Source of the DNA: Chromobotia macracanthus
Lineage: Eukaryota > Chordata > Actinopteri > Cypriniformes > Botiidae
NCBI GenBank assembly: GCA_036877525.1
Contig: JAZGTH010000068.1
Location: 2,164,501 to 2,228,500 of the forward strand
DNA length: 64,000 nucleotides
Direction: 5' to 3'
Shown: in pieces, positions 50,601-62,929 of the stretch
How the letters are laid out: the number at the start of each line of letters is the position of its first letter
How positions within the stretch are numbered: the stretch's first letter is position 1
The notes under the pieces: generated by a model
Seen by the model: only the letters and a program-made list of their open reading frames with translations
Told to the model about the DNA's origin: nothing
Database searches by the model: none
Made by a program: the position numbers and the translations under genes

Positions 50601-53600
50601 CTTAGCATAAGTTTGTGAATTGGGATGCAACCATTACTACAGAGAACTTAATGACAACAAAGTTTGTTTTTATTGTCTGTCATGCAGTTAGTCACCTTTA
50701 TGGGTTTGGGTTGATGGATGCTGAGGCCATGGTGAAAGAGGCAGAAACTTGGAAGCAGGTGCCTCCTCAACACATCTGTGAGGAGAACACAGTCAACAAT
50801 GCCAGGTAATTATCTCAGTGTTTTATTACTGATTATTAATCACTGATGATGATATAGCTCACTTACATTCAAACTTTCAACTTTCACCGTTGAATAGTGC
50901 AAACACACACATATATATGTATGTATTACAGTAATCTTAGAAGTACCTTTAGGAAAGATTTACATTTCATAGTGCATGAATTTCAGTACCACTGTATATC
51001 AAAGTATCATGGTATTACAATCTTATTTATCATTGTACTATGGGACTGCCACATTTTTGTTTTTGTAAAGGATGGTTTTCAAAGTACTTCAGCGATTACT
51101 ACAGTTAGTATGGTATATGTCCAATTAATATGGTAATTCCATGGTCATATTTGGTGCTTGGTTAGTTTTTCACTAACTCAGATTCTCTTTCTCTATCTTA
51201 GGATCATAAGTCCAGAGAGGGTGTTGAGGTCCCTGTATAAGTCCACAGGCTGCTCTGATCAGCGTCTGCAGCGCGTGGTCTATCTAGAGCACATTGTTGT
51301 ACGTATCACAATCACACATCCTCACCGTGGAGACCTATCAATAACACTGACATCACCATCTGGAACCAGATCTCAGCTTCTCACAAACAGGTACAAAATT
51401 CCAGACAGACATAAAAGTAATATTTATGATTTATTAAAATGCATATTACATTAGCTTCATGAGCTTCCACATTACCCCTATATCCAGAAATTTTTAGCAG
51501 CTATTAGATAGATACAACAGCATACATTAGTGCCACATTAAAATAGAAAAAATTACAATTCCCTGCTCTGTCAGTTATTGTTATTATTTCTGTCACAGCC
51601 TTGTTTCCACCATCTTAAAGCTAACACAAGTAACAAAACACATGGGGCACAAATGATGGTGTATATAACATACATCTACAGTGTCTACACCATGCATTGA
51701 GTGATTTACATCAAACTTGGAAAATATGTTTATTGTGGTTGGCTGATGACATTAAATTAACTATTGTGAGTCATGGTCATAGTGCCACCAACTGGCAACA
51801 GGAAGTGTGTCACTTACAAAAGACTTAAAACAGACTTCAAAATTGTCCTTAATTATTTTCACAATTAAATGCGTGTGACAACTAGCCATCATTTTCTGAG
51901 AGACACCAGATGGCGATGTTGCCATAGTGCTTTGGACCATCATCACTGCTTGCAGCTGTATTTTACTTTTGTTTCTTTAGTGGGCTTGACCCCGTAATTG
52001 CTCCTTGCAACTACAATTATTATTGTTATTATTATTCTGCCACAAAACATGATCGTTCTCCACAATATGACAATCACCCAATAGCTACAGCAATCAAAAA
52101 TGCTAAATCACTCATTACTTCTTTACTGTTTGTCGTAGCATCAAGTGCTTTAAACCATTGTAATCTTTGTATTAAGACAAAATGTACAATCATGTGAAAA
52201 AATTAGGACACCCTATGAAAGCCTGTATATTTTTGTAACATTTTTGCAACATTTTGGATATATGGATATTTAATCAATTTTAACAATACAGAGAGATTGA
52301 AGTAATATATCTAAGCAATTAAAACCGAAGAGGGGATTTTCTGTAAAATGTAATTCCACAAAATGCAAATTCTAACTGAGGCAAAAGTTAGGACACCCTC
52401 ACATGTATTCCCTCTTAAAATGACTCAGATCACACACAGGTGTATCACACCAGGTTCACATAATAGTAGATCGTTACTCAGCATTTTGAACTCAGCATGT
52501 GTGGCGTAAATCAAAGACAGCATTCCAGGAAAAGAACCTCATACGAAACTGTGAAGCATGGAGGTGGAAGTGTCATGGTCTGGGGCTGCTTTGCTGCAGC
52601 AGGACCTGGTCAGCTCACCATCATAGAATCTACCATGAATTCTACTGTGTATCAGAAGGTGCTTGAAGAACATGTGAGACGTGAGATCTGTTAGAAAATT
52701 AAAGCTGAAGCGGAACTGGACCATGCAACATGACAATGACCCAAAACATACTAGTAAATCAACCAAAGACTGGCTGAAAAGGCAGAAATGGAGAGTCCTG
52801 GAATGGCCGAGTCAAAGTCCAGATCTGAATCCCATTGAGATGCTGTGGGGTGACTTGAAAAGGGCTGTACATGCAAGAAACCCCTTAAACATCTCACAGC
52901 TGAAAAAATTCTGCATTGAGGAGTGGGGTAAAATTTCCTCAGACCGATGTCAGAGACTGGTAGATGGCTACAAGAAACGTCTCACTGCAGTTATTTCAGC
53001 CAAAGGAGGTAACACTAGCTATTAGGGGCTAGGGTGTCCTATCTTTTTCTCAGTTAATATAGGCATTTTTGTGGAATTACATTTACAGAAGATCTTGAAA
53101 AGACTTTTCTTCAGTTTTAATTGTTTTTTTTATATTACTTTAATCTCTATGTATTGTTAAAATTGAGACTAAATAACCATATATTAAAAAATGTTACAAA
53201 ATACACATGCTTTCACAGGGTGTCCTAATTTTTTCACATGACTGTATGTCTCCCATTTCTTTTCTGAAAAAGAAATCCCGCTGACAGCCACAATCATTGT
53301 CTTGACTGTCTGGGTTGGCAGCATGCTGAGGTGACATTTATAGATGGGACATGCTCTCATTGCAAGAGAATGTCTATGAGAACATTTCAGTTGCTGCTCA
53401 TGTCTTTTCTTTCTATGATGCCTGCCACCACAACTGGCTCCCAGCCTGGTCCATCACACCTTAGCCCATTGACGACTGACTTGGTGAGCACCGTGGGAGA
53501 TATTTCTTCCTTTCAGCTCGGTCACCACAGGCCTTCCATCCGTTGGCACACTCGTTCTCTCCGTGAGAGCTGAAGGCTGAGCAGGCAGGCCCATCTGACG

Positions 53601-56600
53601 GGGCTTATGATTACATTCTCAGCCCGGGATGAAGATGAGCTTTCTGTCACGAAATCAGAGGGTGGACCAGCTCATGGCGAAGTTGATGCAGAGTTAGTGG
53701 CCGTGCTCTCTTGGGCCACCACAAGCACTGGGCTGAAGTGGAACCCTCCACTTTTCCTCAAGCACTCATGGCTGGATGATTTGGACCTTTCTCAGCCATG
53801 ATTGGTACCTGGCCCGTTCTCAGCCTGAACATGCTTTGTGAGCACTTCTACCCTTACTTCCCTTGACAGTGGGGTGGCCAGGGGCTATGTCGAGGCCCCC
53901 CCAGGTTGAGCATGCCGTTGCGATGCATCTCTGCCTGCAGACTGCCACCCCCTGAAGGAATCAACCTAAGCTCTCGTCAAAGGCGTGTAAGCGTCACTCT
54001 TGGTGAAGGCTTACACTGCTGGGGGTGGCCTTTAGTCTATGTGTGTCCTGCAAGTACATCAAGCCAAGGCGTTAAAAGAGCTCGATAAGGTTAAGGACAA
54101 CCTGTGGGTTATGCATGACCTCCACTCTGTCACCAACCTCGCCATCCAGACAATGAAAGTGACAGTGCACTCCCTGAGTTGTCTGATGTCCACCCTCGTG
54201 GTCCAAGAGAAACACCTCTGGCTAAACCTTGTGCAGATGTAAGACAGCGGAAAGGTTCACTCAATGTGCCTTTTGGTACTCCCTGTCCAAACCTCCTCTC
54301 AGCACAGATGCCTAGGTACACAGCTGGCCATGGGATCTGCCCAAGTATGCCTTTCCCCCAGTAAGCCTCATTGCACAACTGCTGTGCAAGGTCAGGGAAG
54401 AGGAGCATTAAGCCTTTGGCTCATCCAGGCTTGGAGTCTTTTATGTCATGGTGTGCCTTCCAAAGGGATGCCCAGTCAGGACTGTGTTGTCCTTCCTGCA
54501 GGAGATGTTGGACAGCCACCTGCTGAAGACAACTTTCTAGTAGCGCTTGCGTCTGTCAAGAGGGTGGGGGTTCTACAAGCATTCTTTGTGTCCCATGGGT
54601 GCCCATGGTTCCATAACAGTTAATAAGATCTTTTTGATAAAATGGTTCTTGAGTAACACATTAAGATATTAGATGGCAAGATGCCAAAAGGGATCTCAGG
54701 CTGTGTTTCAACATTGCTTTGTCATATTAACACTTTGGATGTGTCATTGTGACCACACCCTGACTGTCTCATAACAGTATAATTTATAACTTATGCGTTT
54801 AAGCCTACTATTCTAAATTCATCACCAGTGATGTGCACAAATATTTCTCCTTATGCCCTTAGTGGGCTTGACCCCATAATTGCTGCTTGCAGCTATATTC
54901 TTTCTTTTTCATGTGCTCGAGTCTATGGCGACCCATAGAACTAAATAGTAAAATGTTGTGAAATTTGGCACACAGATAGAGACAAAATTTGGTGTCTCTA
55001 CCTCAAAACCTCTAGTGACTATGACATAATTTTCCATCATTAAAATATTTCTGCCATTTTGAATTTTCCTGAAAACGAAACTTTTCCGAACTCTCCTGGG
55101 GCATTTGTACGATTTGCATGAAACGTGATACATAGCAAAAAGGTTCTAGAAGCTTTTTGATACATCCAAGGTTCTTGTAAACTGCTTTAATAAATTTCAC
55201 AGCAAGCACTCCAAAATGGATATGAGGCTGTATCTTTGCAAAACTTTTGTGTATTGACATGAAACGTGGTACATGTCATCACAGGCATAACCTGAGGGAG
55301 CACTCATCGTTTTGTCTCAGCAACATGGGGAGTGTTGGGGAGATGACTGCAATTTTTAAAAGATTAACCACATCATCTCAGATAATGGCTGTAGTCCTGT
55401 GTTTTGTGTTCTGTGTTCATAAGATAAGAATTCATTTTAATTCCTCATACGTCATCAGTGTTGAAATGCTTAGAACCTCGTTTGAACAACTATAAAATGT
55501 GAAGTGTTTTCTAAGTTTTATTATTAATTTACACATGAACACACATGTGCTCAAGTACAAGATTATTTTGTTCGTAAAGACATAAATTAACGTTATGATA
55601 AAATAGTTTATACTGTGAATTGAGATTTCCCCCACACTGTTGCACCAATAATAGCTCTGAGAGATCACTGGACTATTGTTTTTAGTGATTCTGTGGTTGC
55701 GTTGTCTCTAGAGCAAATGATCACTCCCCTGAGGGCTTTCTTAAGTGGGAATTCATGACAACACATTGTTGGGGGGAAAAACCAGCAGGGGACTGGATCC
55801 TGGACATCAGAGACACCCCCTTACCAAGGAGAAACAGCCAACTCCAAGGTACCTGAATTCTATGTACTATAGTACAGTAATGGTATCATATTATAAAACC
55901 ATGGCATTTTAATACACACCACAGTACTGAATGATTACCATATTCATGTATATGGTACTTATATCTTCTCCAAAGTACAGAAGACCAAGGTGCTACCATG
56001 GTACAAAAAAATATATTACCTATATTATTACCATAGTACCATGTCTAAAAAACATTGTAATACTATGGTCATTTTTGGTAGTTTCAACACAGATGTACAT
56101 TAGGTAACTATAAATGAACTACAACAGCCTATATCACAGTGGTTAGATTAAAGGATTCTTATGGGGTAGTTCACTGTAATGATTGTAGTATAGTTGATTA
56201 TTATGTATCCTGATTGATTATTATGTAGGTTATCCTTCATGTGGAAATACTTTTTGTTGTGCACATTAGGGAAGCTGATAGAATGGTCTCTGGTGCTGTA
56301 TGGGACGTCCACACATCCATATACTCGACATGAACAGCCTCGGTCTGTCCAGTTGCTGGCAGAAGATGAGACCAGAGAGGAATACAATGGTGATTTTATC
56401 CTTTTTAGTAGTTTAATAATAATAATCACACTGGAGAAACAAGTTAAGATACATATACAGTCAGTAGTGGAAATGACCAAGATTCACTGGGGGGACCTAG
56501 TTATTATTTTTTTATATGTTAAACCATGGGTGCTAAAAATCCAGTCACATTCATGTATGAAATTTGCTTATCTCCCCTTGAAATTCACTTCATGGACTTA

Positions 56601-59600
56601 TTCATTCAGTCCCCTCGAAAAATTTTTATTTACATTTTTTTTTATAAAATAAAAAATAAAATAATACATTTTAGGAGGTTTATACTTTGAAATAGTGAAA
56701 AATATATGTCCCACTAGAACAAGACAAATATACTCATAACCAAAATACACAAAATACAACTTAATATCTTATGAAATTTGTTTCATGTAAATTTATCTTG
56801 TTTTATCTTGTTTTAGTATGTGCATATGTGTATACTGTATGTTGGCCTTCTTTTTTTCTCTCCTCTGCATAAGGTTCATGTGACACAGAATGTAGTGAGG
56901 ATGGCTGTGAAGGACCTGGACCCCACCAATGCATATCCTGCCTGCACTTTTTTGTGAAGCTCAAAAACAATACACGGTTAGCCAGTTTTATTTCTCTCTT
57001 GATTGTAAGAAAAAAACAGTGTGCAGTGTGTGTTGAAGGTCTTCTTTTCTCTTGGTTTGTCCAGCACCTGTGTGGCTGAATGTCCAGAAGGATACTGGGG
57101 TGATAAGAAAAGGTGTAAGAAGTGCTACTCCTCTTGTAAGTCATGTTTGGGCAGCCGCAGTGATCAGTGTATGGGCTGTAAGTCTGGGTACCATTTGGAT
57201 GAGGACAAGAACACCTGTGTGACCAGCTGTCTGGATGGCTTCTACCTAAACCATGGTAAATGTGACATTACTAACACTGACCAGTGATTAGGTTTTATGT
57301 TTTGTCCAAGCCAGTTGTTCGATATTGTAGATTCAATGTTAAACTATAGTAACTGGCCTGCTAGCTTACCATATACCCAAAGCATCTTGTATCTTGTATG
57401 CATTTAATCCTAAGAGAGAGAGCATATAACATTTTGCCCTAAGATCCAATAAGCCTAGTCTACAAAGCTACATTTACAAGTAGTAATAGTTTTAATGCTA
57501 GGGATAGGATGAACAGTAGAAAAGGAAAGTGTTACAAAAAAACATTAAACAAGGAACACTGGGACATTGGGGATTGGCCAGGCGTCTGCAGTGAACTCAG
57601 GCGTGTGCTTTCAGTCATTTTTTGTAGGTTGTGATGGTCCTGGCTGATTGGGTCGAGGCTGGCAGCTCATTTCACCAGAAAGGAACAAAATAAGTGAATA
57701 TCATAGAAAGCGATCTGATACCTTGTATATTCTGATTCTGATCTTAGAAAGTGATCTGACACCCTTATTTACAACATTCCCTAATACTGGGACATAAGAT
57801 TTTCAGACTCATTTGACTGACCAAATTGTTCATAACACTGAGGATGTGGCAATTTGAGCAGATTTTTACTTTATCCATATAAGCAAAGACACAGCTATTT
57901 ATACAAATATAACTGATGGCGGTCATATGATTTGTCTCTGGACACAGTTGGATACTGTAGTTGAGCAAGAAATCTTACTAGTGTTTAACGCTACAGAGAT
58001 GTCAAAAAGAATATAGTGATGCTATTAATTCATTAAAATTCATAAAGGCATATTATACTAATAATTCAGGCTGCACTACAACAGCCTGTGTAGCCACAGT
58101 GCTTAGATTGCCACACTACAATAGCCACAGTGCTTAGATTGAGTGGTGGAAATTGTGTGGTAGTTCATTGTAATGATTGATGCAGAAATGTATTTCTTTC
58201 TCGATAGTACATATTAGGTTAACCTGACAGACTGATCCCTAGTGCTTTATGGAACATACATGACACAACATTCTGTCAGTTGCTTATTTTGCTATTTCTG
58301 ACACGTCTTGCTGGCTACACCAACCCACAATGAAATTTTACTGGTCCAAAATGAAGGGGTAATCTTGTCATGATTTGTGTTAATTGATGCTTTTGTAATG
58401 CAGAGGACAACATGTGCAGGAAATGTAGTGAGAAATGCATGAGATGTACCTCAGCCTCCATTTGCACAGAGTGCTCTGAGGGCACCAGGTAAAATACTGT
58501 CATGAAATTGTTTGAATCTCCTGAATTTCCATTGGTGATAATAGTTTCAGGGTATGGCTAGCACACTCAGAAGTGATTGTTTCTCTCTTTGTCTCATTCA
58601 GTCTGGTGGGTAATCAATGTCAGAAGAGCTGTGAGGTGGGACATTACTACAGTGAGCTGAAGGACTCGTGTGAGCTCTGCCATCCAGCCTGTGCCACATG
58701 TGCTGGTACAATCCATAAAAAGACAACACATTTCCTTCCTTATATATTTCCTTATTGCTTTACATTTCTTTGTTTGGCCGCTTTACATTTGTCATATCGT
58801 CTACATGCCGAGTCAAACAATATTAACCAAATATGCATAGGATTCCTATTTAAATTTTTATCACAATTTATCCTAAAGGATTTTAACAGGAATTTTCTTT
58901 AAGGACACCAAGGCAGCACAAATCCAAAACTACTGCAAATTTTGTATGTTTTGTGTTTCAGTAGGGCATAATAATGAAAATGTACCTTACAGGGGCTATA
59001 TCATAATAATTGTACTCATTTTTGAAATAAATGTACTATGTAAACATACTAGAACTTTCTAAACTCAAGAATTCAATTTAAAACAAAGCTTCTGTGAACA
59101 AAGCTTCTGTTATAACAAATCTGTAAAGGCTTATTTAAAAATCTGTGAAGTTTTGATGACACAGACATCAATACATTAACACATGTCAATATTTACATCA
59201 ACAGTTCCTATTCACTGTGGCTACCAGTGAATAGTGTCAAGTGTCTGATGTTTGTTTTTAACATAGTCATTGGGTGTCCAGAGCATTTGTGTGCTTTCGG
59301 GTGTTTGATTGTTTGTATCAGTGTATAGAGGATGTTGTCATATGTAGATGTTTTTGTGCAGCTGCAGGTCTAGAGTCGTGTAATCGCTGTACTGAAGGTT
59401 ATCTGATGGAGAACTGGAGATGTGTGACCACCTGCAGTCAGGGTTTCTATGCTGTACAGCTGAACACAGACAGCACAGAGACTCAGAGCACATGCAAGAG
59501 GTGTGGGATCTATAGCCTTCATTCCATCTGTTGTCATCATTTTTTGCTGATATTCTAAAGTGTTTGTGTGTGTGCACATGTGTGCATGTGCACAGGTGTG

Positions 59601-60543
59601 ATGCAAGCTGTCTTGAGTGTGTTGGACCAGATAAAGGAAACTGCAGCGGATGTGTAGATGGACACACACTACAGAACGGAGAGTGTGTTCTCAGCCACAA
59701 CTGTGATTATGGTAGGTTATGTTATGCTAGGATATCTAACCTGTTCATGGAAGCTTGACTTGTAATGTCACCAAATATAATTGTAATAGCACTAGACACA
59801 GTTGGATTTTGTTTAGGGCAATATCAGGACGAGAATGGAGTGTGCCATGCATGTGATGTGTCCTGTTATAAATGCAAAGGCCCAAAGAGCGATGAATGTC
59901 TGAGCTGCCCCAATACACAGTAAGAAAAACACTTGCCAAATTACTGTTCACACTATAGTTAACCATGTGCCAATATCTTTCTAAACACAGTGTTTTGAAA
60001 AAATTAAGAATTAATTAAAAATTTAAGACCAGTTTTAACTGAACAACATTTAGTGCAACAATTTGCTCTTCTGAAACCATTTTGAAAGGGGTAGTAGGAG
60101 GTAAGTAAAATGTATTTGAAAACAACTTATTTTTGAACAATTCAAATGTGAAAGTTGTATAATAGACATGCAGCTTTACCAATTACAGTTGTTTTCTTCC
60201 CTTCTGGAAAAAAAACTTATCATTTAAAGTGATCAAGGTTTTTTCTGAAACATGGTAGTAGGTTTATTTGTTGACCAAAGTGGTCTACCAGCTTCTAGGT
60301 TACCTTAGACCAGCTAATGGGTGTATTTGACCTTTGGATAAACTAGAACTATAAAATCAGCTACTACCCTATATATTAAACATTTTATTCTTTCTCACTG
60401 GTTTAGTTGGCTGGATGAGGGCCGCTGTGTGGTCAGCTGTCCTAATGGGAGGTATCCATTCAGTGGACAGTGTCATCTGTGTGATCACACCTGTTCCCAG
60501 TGTGTAGATGCTGGACCTGTTAATTGTACCAGTTGTGATACAG
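44622..60543 (+). CDS. pcsk5: Proprotein convertase subtilisin/kexin type 5, exons 1-22 (3' end off window)
   Basis: PCSK5 cleaves precursors after paired basic residues in the secretory pathway and at the cell surface. Exons: 44622-44783, 46162-46266, 46510-46623, 46765-46899, 47534-47610, 47754-47842, 48380-48552, 49184-49396, 49490-49590, 50118-50221, 50688-50805, 51202-51390, 55712-55848, 56270-56389, 56874-56976, 57065-57255, 58404-58488, 58602-58705, 59362-59500, 59596-59711, 59817-59919, 60407-60543; phases agree at every junction. It has a signal peptide (about 1-22), a prodomain ending RIKR (101-104) and catalytic Asp158 (ILDDGIE), His199 (HGTRCAG), oxyanion Asn300 (ASGNGG) and Ser373 (SGTSASAP). 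A P domain (HRGDL, EFMTTHCWGE) and furin-like Cys-rich repeats follow. KNNTRTCVAECPEG and the extended Cys-rich tail favour PCSK5 over PCSK6. The 938 codons end open in phase 1, so more repeats, and perhaps a membrane anchor, lie beyond the window. a/b paralogue undetermined. Confidence 0.93.
48825..49110. repeat. Dispersed R1 repeat, inverted copy in pcsk5 intron 7
   Basis: Starts ATAGCTGCAAGCAGCAATGA (48822-48841), the reverse complement of the R1 terminus. It continues with 'cgggccttagcac' and 'ggaagttcgccattttgga'. It ends shortly before pcsk5 exon 8. Confidence 0.6.
50930..51150. repeat. TACCATGGTA-type palindromic MITE (pcsk5 intron 11)
   Basis: Contains AGTACCACTGTATATCAA, AAGTATCATGGTATTACA, 'cattgtactatgggac' and AATATGGTAATTCCATGG, the same vocabulary as 55855-56110. 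It ends just before exon 12. No ORF. Confidence 0.45.
51640..52015. repeat. Dispersed R1 repeat, two adjoining ends (pcsk5 intron 12)
   Basis: Includes AGTGCCACCAACTGGCAACA (51780), 'tcatcactgcttgcagctgtattt' (51942-51965) and a second terminus GGGCTTGACCCCGTAATTGC (51982-52001). Two termini within 60 bp suggest tandem or nested insertion. Confidence 0.6.
52185..53246 (+). mobile_element. Tc1-like transposon with 5' half of transposase deleted
   Basis: Flanked by TA (52185-52186 and 53245-53246). The ends CATGTGAAAAAATTAGGACA (about 52191) and TGTCCTAATTTTTTCACATG (53221-53240) are exact inverted copies. The transposase remainder reads ETVKHGGGSVMVWGCFAAAG (from about 52538) and, after a frame change, TMQHDNDPKHTSKSTKDWL with the second catalytic Asp and QSPDLNPIEMLW with the catalytic Glu. 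It ends at the TAG after GGNTSY (53025). The DNA-binding domain and first catalytic Asp are missing, so the copy is non-autonomous. It lies in pcsk5 intron 12. Confidence 0.88.
53265..54625 (+). mobile_element. DIRS1-like retrotransposon ORF1 fragment
   Basis: Reads HNHCLDCLGWQHAEVTFIDG and then TCSHCKRMSMRT (53292-53385), followed by SQPGPSHLSPLTTDLV, ARDEDELSVTKSEGG (53615), VHQAKALKELDKVKDN (54048) and STLVVQEKHLWLNL (54190). These are successive segments of the fish DIRS gag-like ORF1. Frames are interrupted several times. It begins about 20 bp after the right end of the Tc1 element. The pol region is absent. Confidence 0.75.
54680..55330. repeat. Dispersed R1 repeats, two consecutive copies (pcsk5 intron 12)
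   Basis: The first copy ends with GTGGGCTTGACCCCATAATT and then GCTGCTTGCAGCTATATTC (54861-54899). The second follows at once with 'tcgagtctatggcgacccatagaac' and contains GGATATGAGGCTGTATCTTT (55218-55237), shared with 24693. The ORFs here are not supported as genes. Confidence 0.6.
55855..56110. repeat. TACCATGGTA-type palindromic MITE (pcsk5 intron 13)
   Basis: Dense in TACCATGGTAC, 'ataaaaccatggcattttaatac', ATTACCATAGTACCATG and AATACTATGGTCATTTT words, many of them mutually complementary. A fold-back element without coding capacity. Confidence 0.5.
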
Positions 60544-61439
60544 GTGAGAGCTTCTGTACCATCTAAGTTCATTTGCTTCTCTATAACTTCAAGGGACGGT
60601 TTACCAAAAAATGTAAAATTGCCTGTTAATTTACTCTCTTTCAGGTCATCTAAGTGTAACCCTTTTTCCAAGAATAATTGAAAATGCTCAAATAAAAAAC
60701 ATGATACGCAAACAGAGCCAGGGACCCTGGCAGTTGAATAGATAATTGGCCGGGGTTTTCTGTTTACCAACAGTATAGTTTTAATAATGAACTTTTTTGT
60801 ATTTTAACTAGAAAGCTTAAACAGTGTACAGGAACCATTTCACAAAACAAAACCAAAAATTCTAGAATCTCCTACCCTTTTTTAACCCTAGCAAAATATC
60901 TAGACAAATATTTGGAATTTACTCATTTCCTCCTCAATTAAAAAAACAAACAGCTCAAAACACAAAAGGACAACCCACCATTTACCTTACACATTAAAAA
61001 GTTTCAGTCTTCCTTAATGTGAATAAAGTTACTCTCTCTGTCACAGATGTGCTGCTAATTAACTCATTAGCCCATGCAGCTGAATAAAATCCAGGTAGAA
61101 GATGGCTGAAAATATCTCAAACAAAATAACACACAGTATCAACAAACAAAAAAATTTAGTCCCTTACACTGTTACTTTCCTACTTTTGGGACCTATACAG
61201 CTATACTTTAAAAGGCACGAGAGACATGCAGCTGCAATCTCACCATGTGCTGCGCTCCTCTTTTCTTTGTTGTGCTCCGATAACAGAAATAGTACACACA
61301 TAATCTTGAAGGAACTTGATGCTGACTGATTAACAAAATACCTGGATTCAAGGAAATATCAGATTGTACATGAAATGAGAGAGCAAGGATCCTGAACAAA
61401 GAATCCTTGGAAATGTAATTACAACAATATATATGTATA
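60544..61439. other. pcsk5 intron 22, first part, nothing recognised
   Basis: No further Cys-rich exon was found on the plus strand in this stretch. Small ORFs lack family signals. Confidence 0.4.
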
Positions 61440-62860
61440 AATGTTTTGCTTTTTCTGGCATGGGAGAATCTCCAAATTCGAAAATAATGCAGAAGAAAGT
61501 TCACTTGGCCTGGATGAATGGTTGGAAGTAAGCTGTGGCACTGGAAAATACATGAGCGAGGGGTGTTTCTCATTTTACCCACACTTGCTTTGCTTTGTTT
61601 TGGACAGTCACTGTGACCTGTCTGTTTGACACATCAGGCCTCAGCTGTAATTCAGCAGAAGCGGTAGTATCATCATCTGCCACTCAGTCTACAAGTACTA
61701 ACAAATCAGGGATCTAACCAGGGAACTTAAGTAAATCTGCAAATTGTAAAATTTGCCCTGGCTTTAAGACAACTGACATATGCTTCACAAACTAAACTGT
61801 GCCATGTTTGTCCATGTTATTTTGCAATACATTTGTCTTCTGAATGGACTTGTACACTTCTTTGATTGCAGAGTCGGAACATTCAAGAAAGTTTGTCAAC
61901 CTGTTTACGACAAGACACAAAAACTTCTTCATTATGCTAGTGTTGGTCGCAACCAAAATAGCTATCCCCTCCCTTCTCAAAAGGTTTGGACATACAATTG
62001 CGAAAGTATCAACAACCTGATGCACTCCAGCCACATTTTCAGTAAACTCAAGTATCCATTGTATGAATATTTGTGAGAGCTCAGCTCCCAGATTTCAAGA
62101 TTTTATCAGGCTCAGGAGGAAAGTGCTTAAGGTAGGCATCATTAAAACTATGGTACAATATGGTGACCTGGGAGCCACTGTCAAGGAGAGCTTTTGTGTA
62201 AATCCTCCTTCACTGAGCTCTGGTCAAAGTTTCTACGAAGAGCAATGCATTTTACCAAGGTCTTCAGGTACTGTGCATTCCTATTTTTTATATCCATCTT
62301 CCCCACATTTGTAGCAGAAGATGCCAGGCAAAGTTGACTTTGAAGTTTTAGGCTTGTTGGGACTGTCCAGAACCACAGTTCCTCTTGGACTGCAATGGCA
62401 GTGCACAAGGCAGCTAAGTAGCAGATGGGTTACTTACTTTTAAAAACCTAACTGTATCGGCAGCAGGACCAAGCAGACTGTCTATGATGTGCTGTTTCTT
62501 TGCAGATTCTAAGCATTGCCATTCACTTATCATTTGAGCAGCCTGCTCCATCCAGACTTCATACTCTTTTGCCCTGAAGGGACACATCTTAACCCTGAGA
62601 ACAACCTCCGTTTTCTATAACTAGGCCCATCACTGTTCACAGTATTTAACTCTTTGTCAATAGTGTTACCACTAGTGTCTAAAGGTACATGCCTCAACAC
62701 AACGGCACGTGAGAAATTAACATTTTCTTTTCTGGTCAATTCAATGGTCTGTGAAAGGTCCATATTTTAAAGTAGGAGGTTAATATTGTGGCAAAAGAAG
62801 CAAAAAATCTAAAGTTGTCTCAGGACAATTACCACCGCTAAACAAAAAGTTAAATCCCAG
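61440..62860 (-). mobile_element. Ty3/gypsy-like retrotransposon remnant (gag region)
   Basis: The minus frame at 62763-62530 ends RLFSGLRCVPSGQKSMKSGW, which resembles the start of the capsid-like domain of fish gypsy/PNMA-type gag proteins. Farther on (about 62335-62290) another frame reads CYKCGEDGYKK, a damaged CCHC knuckle. Sequence to about 61790 may come from the protease region but is too decayed to assign. The boundaries are estimates. It lies in the last visible pcsk5 intron, on the opposite strand. Confidence 0.5.
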
Positions 62861-62929
62861 CAGTGCCTCCAAAAATGTCTCCCCTTGTTCAACAAGTTGA
62901 AAAAAATGCTCAAAACAGAAAAACATGAT

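Noticed and set aside
59338..59700. Cys-rich minus-strand ORFs
   Set aside because: Antisense to pcsk5 exons 19 and 20, where the plus strand has matched splice sites and phases.
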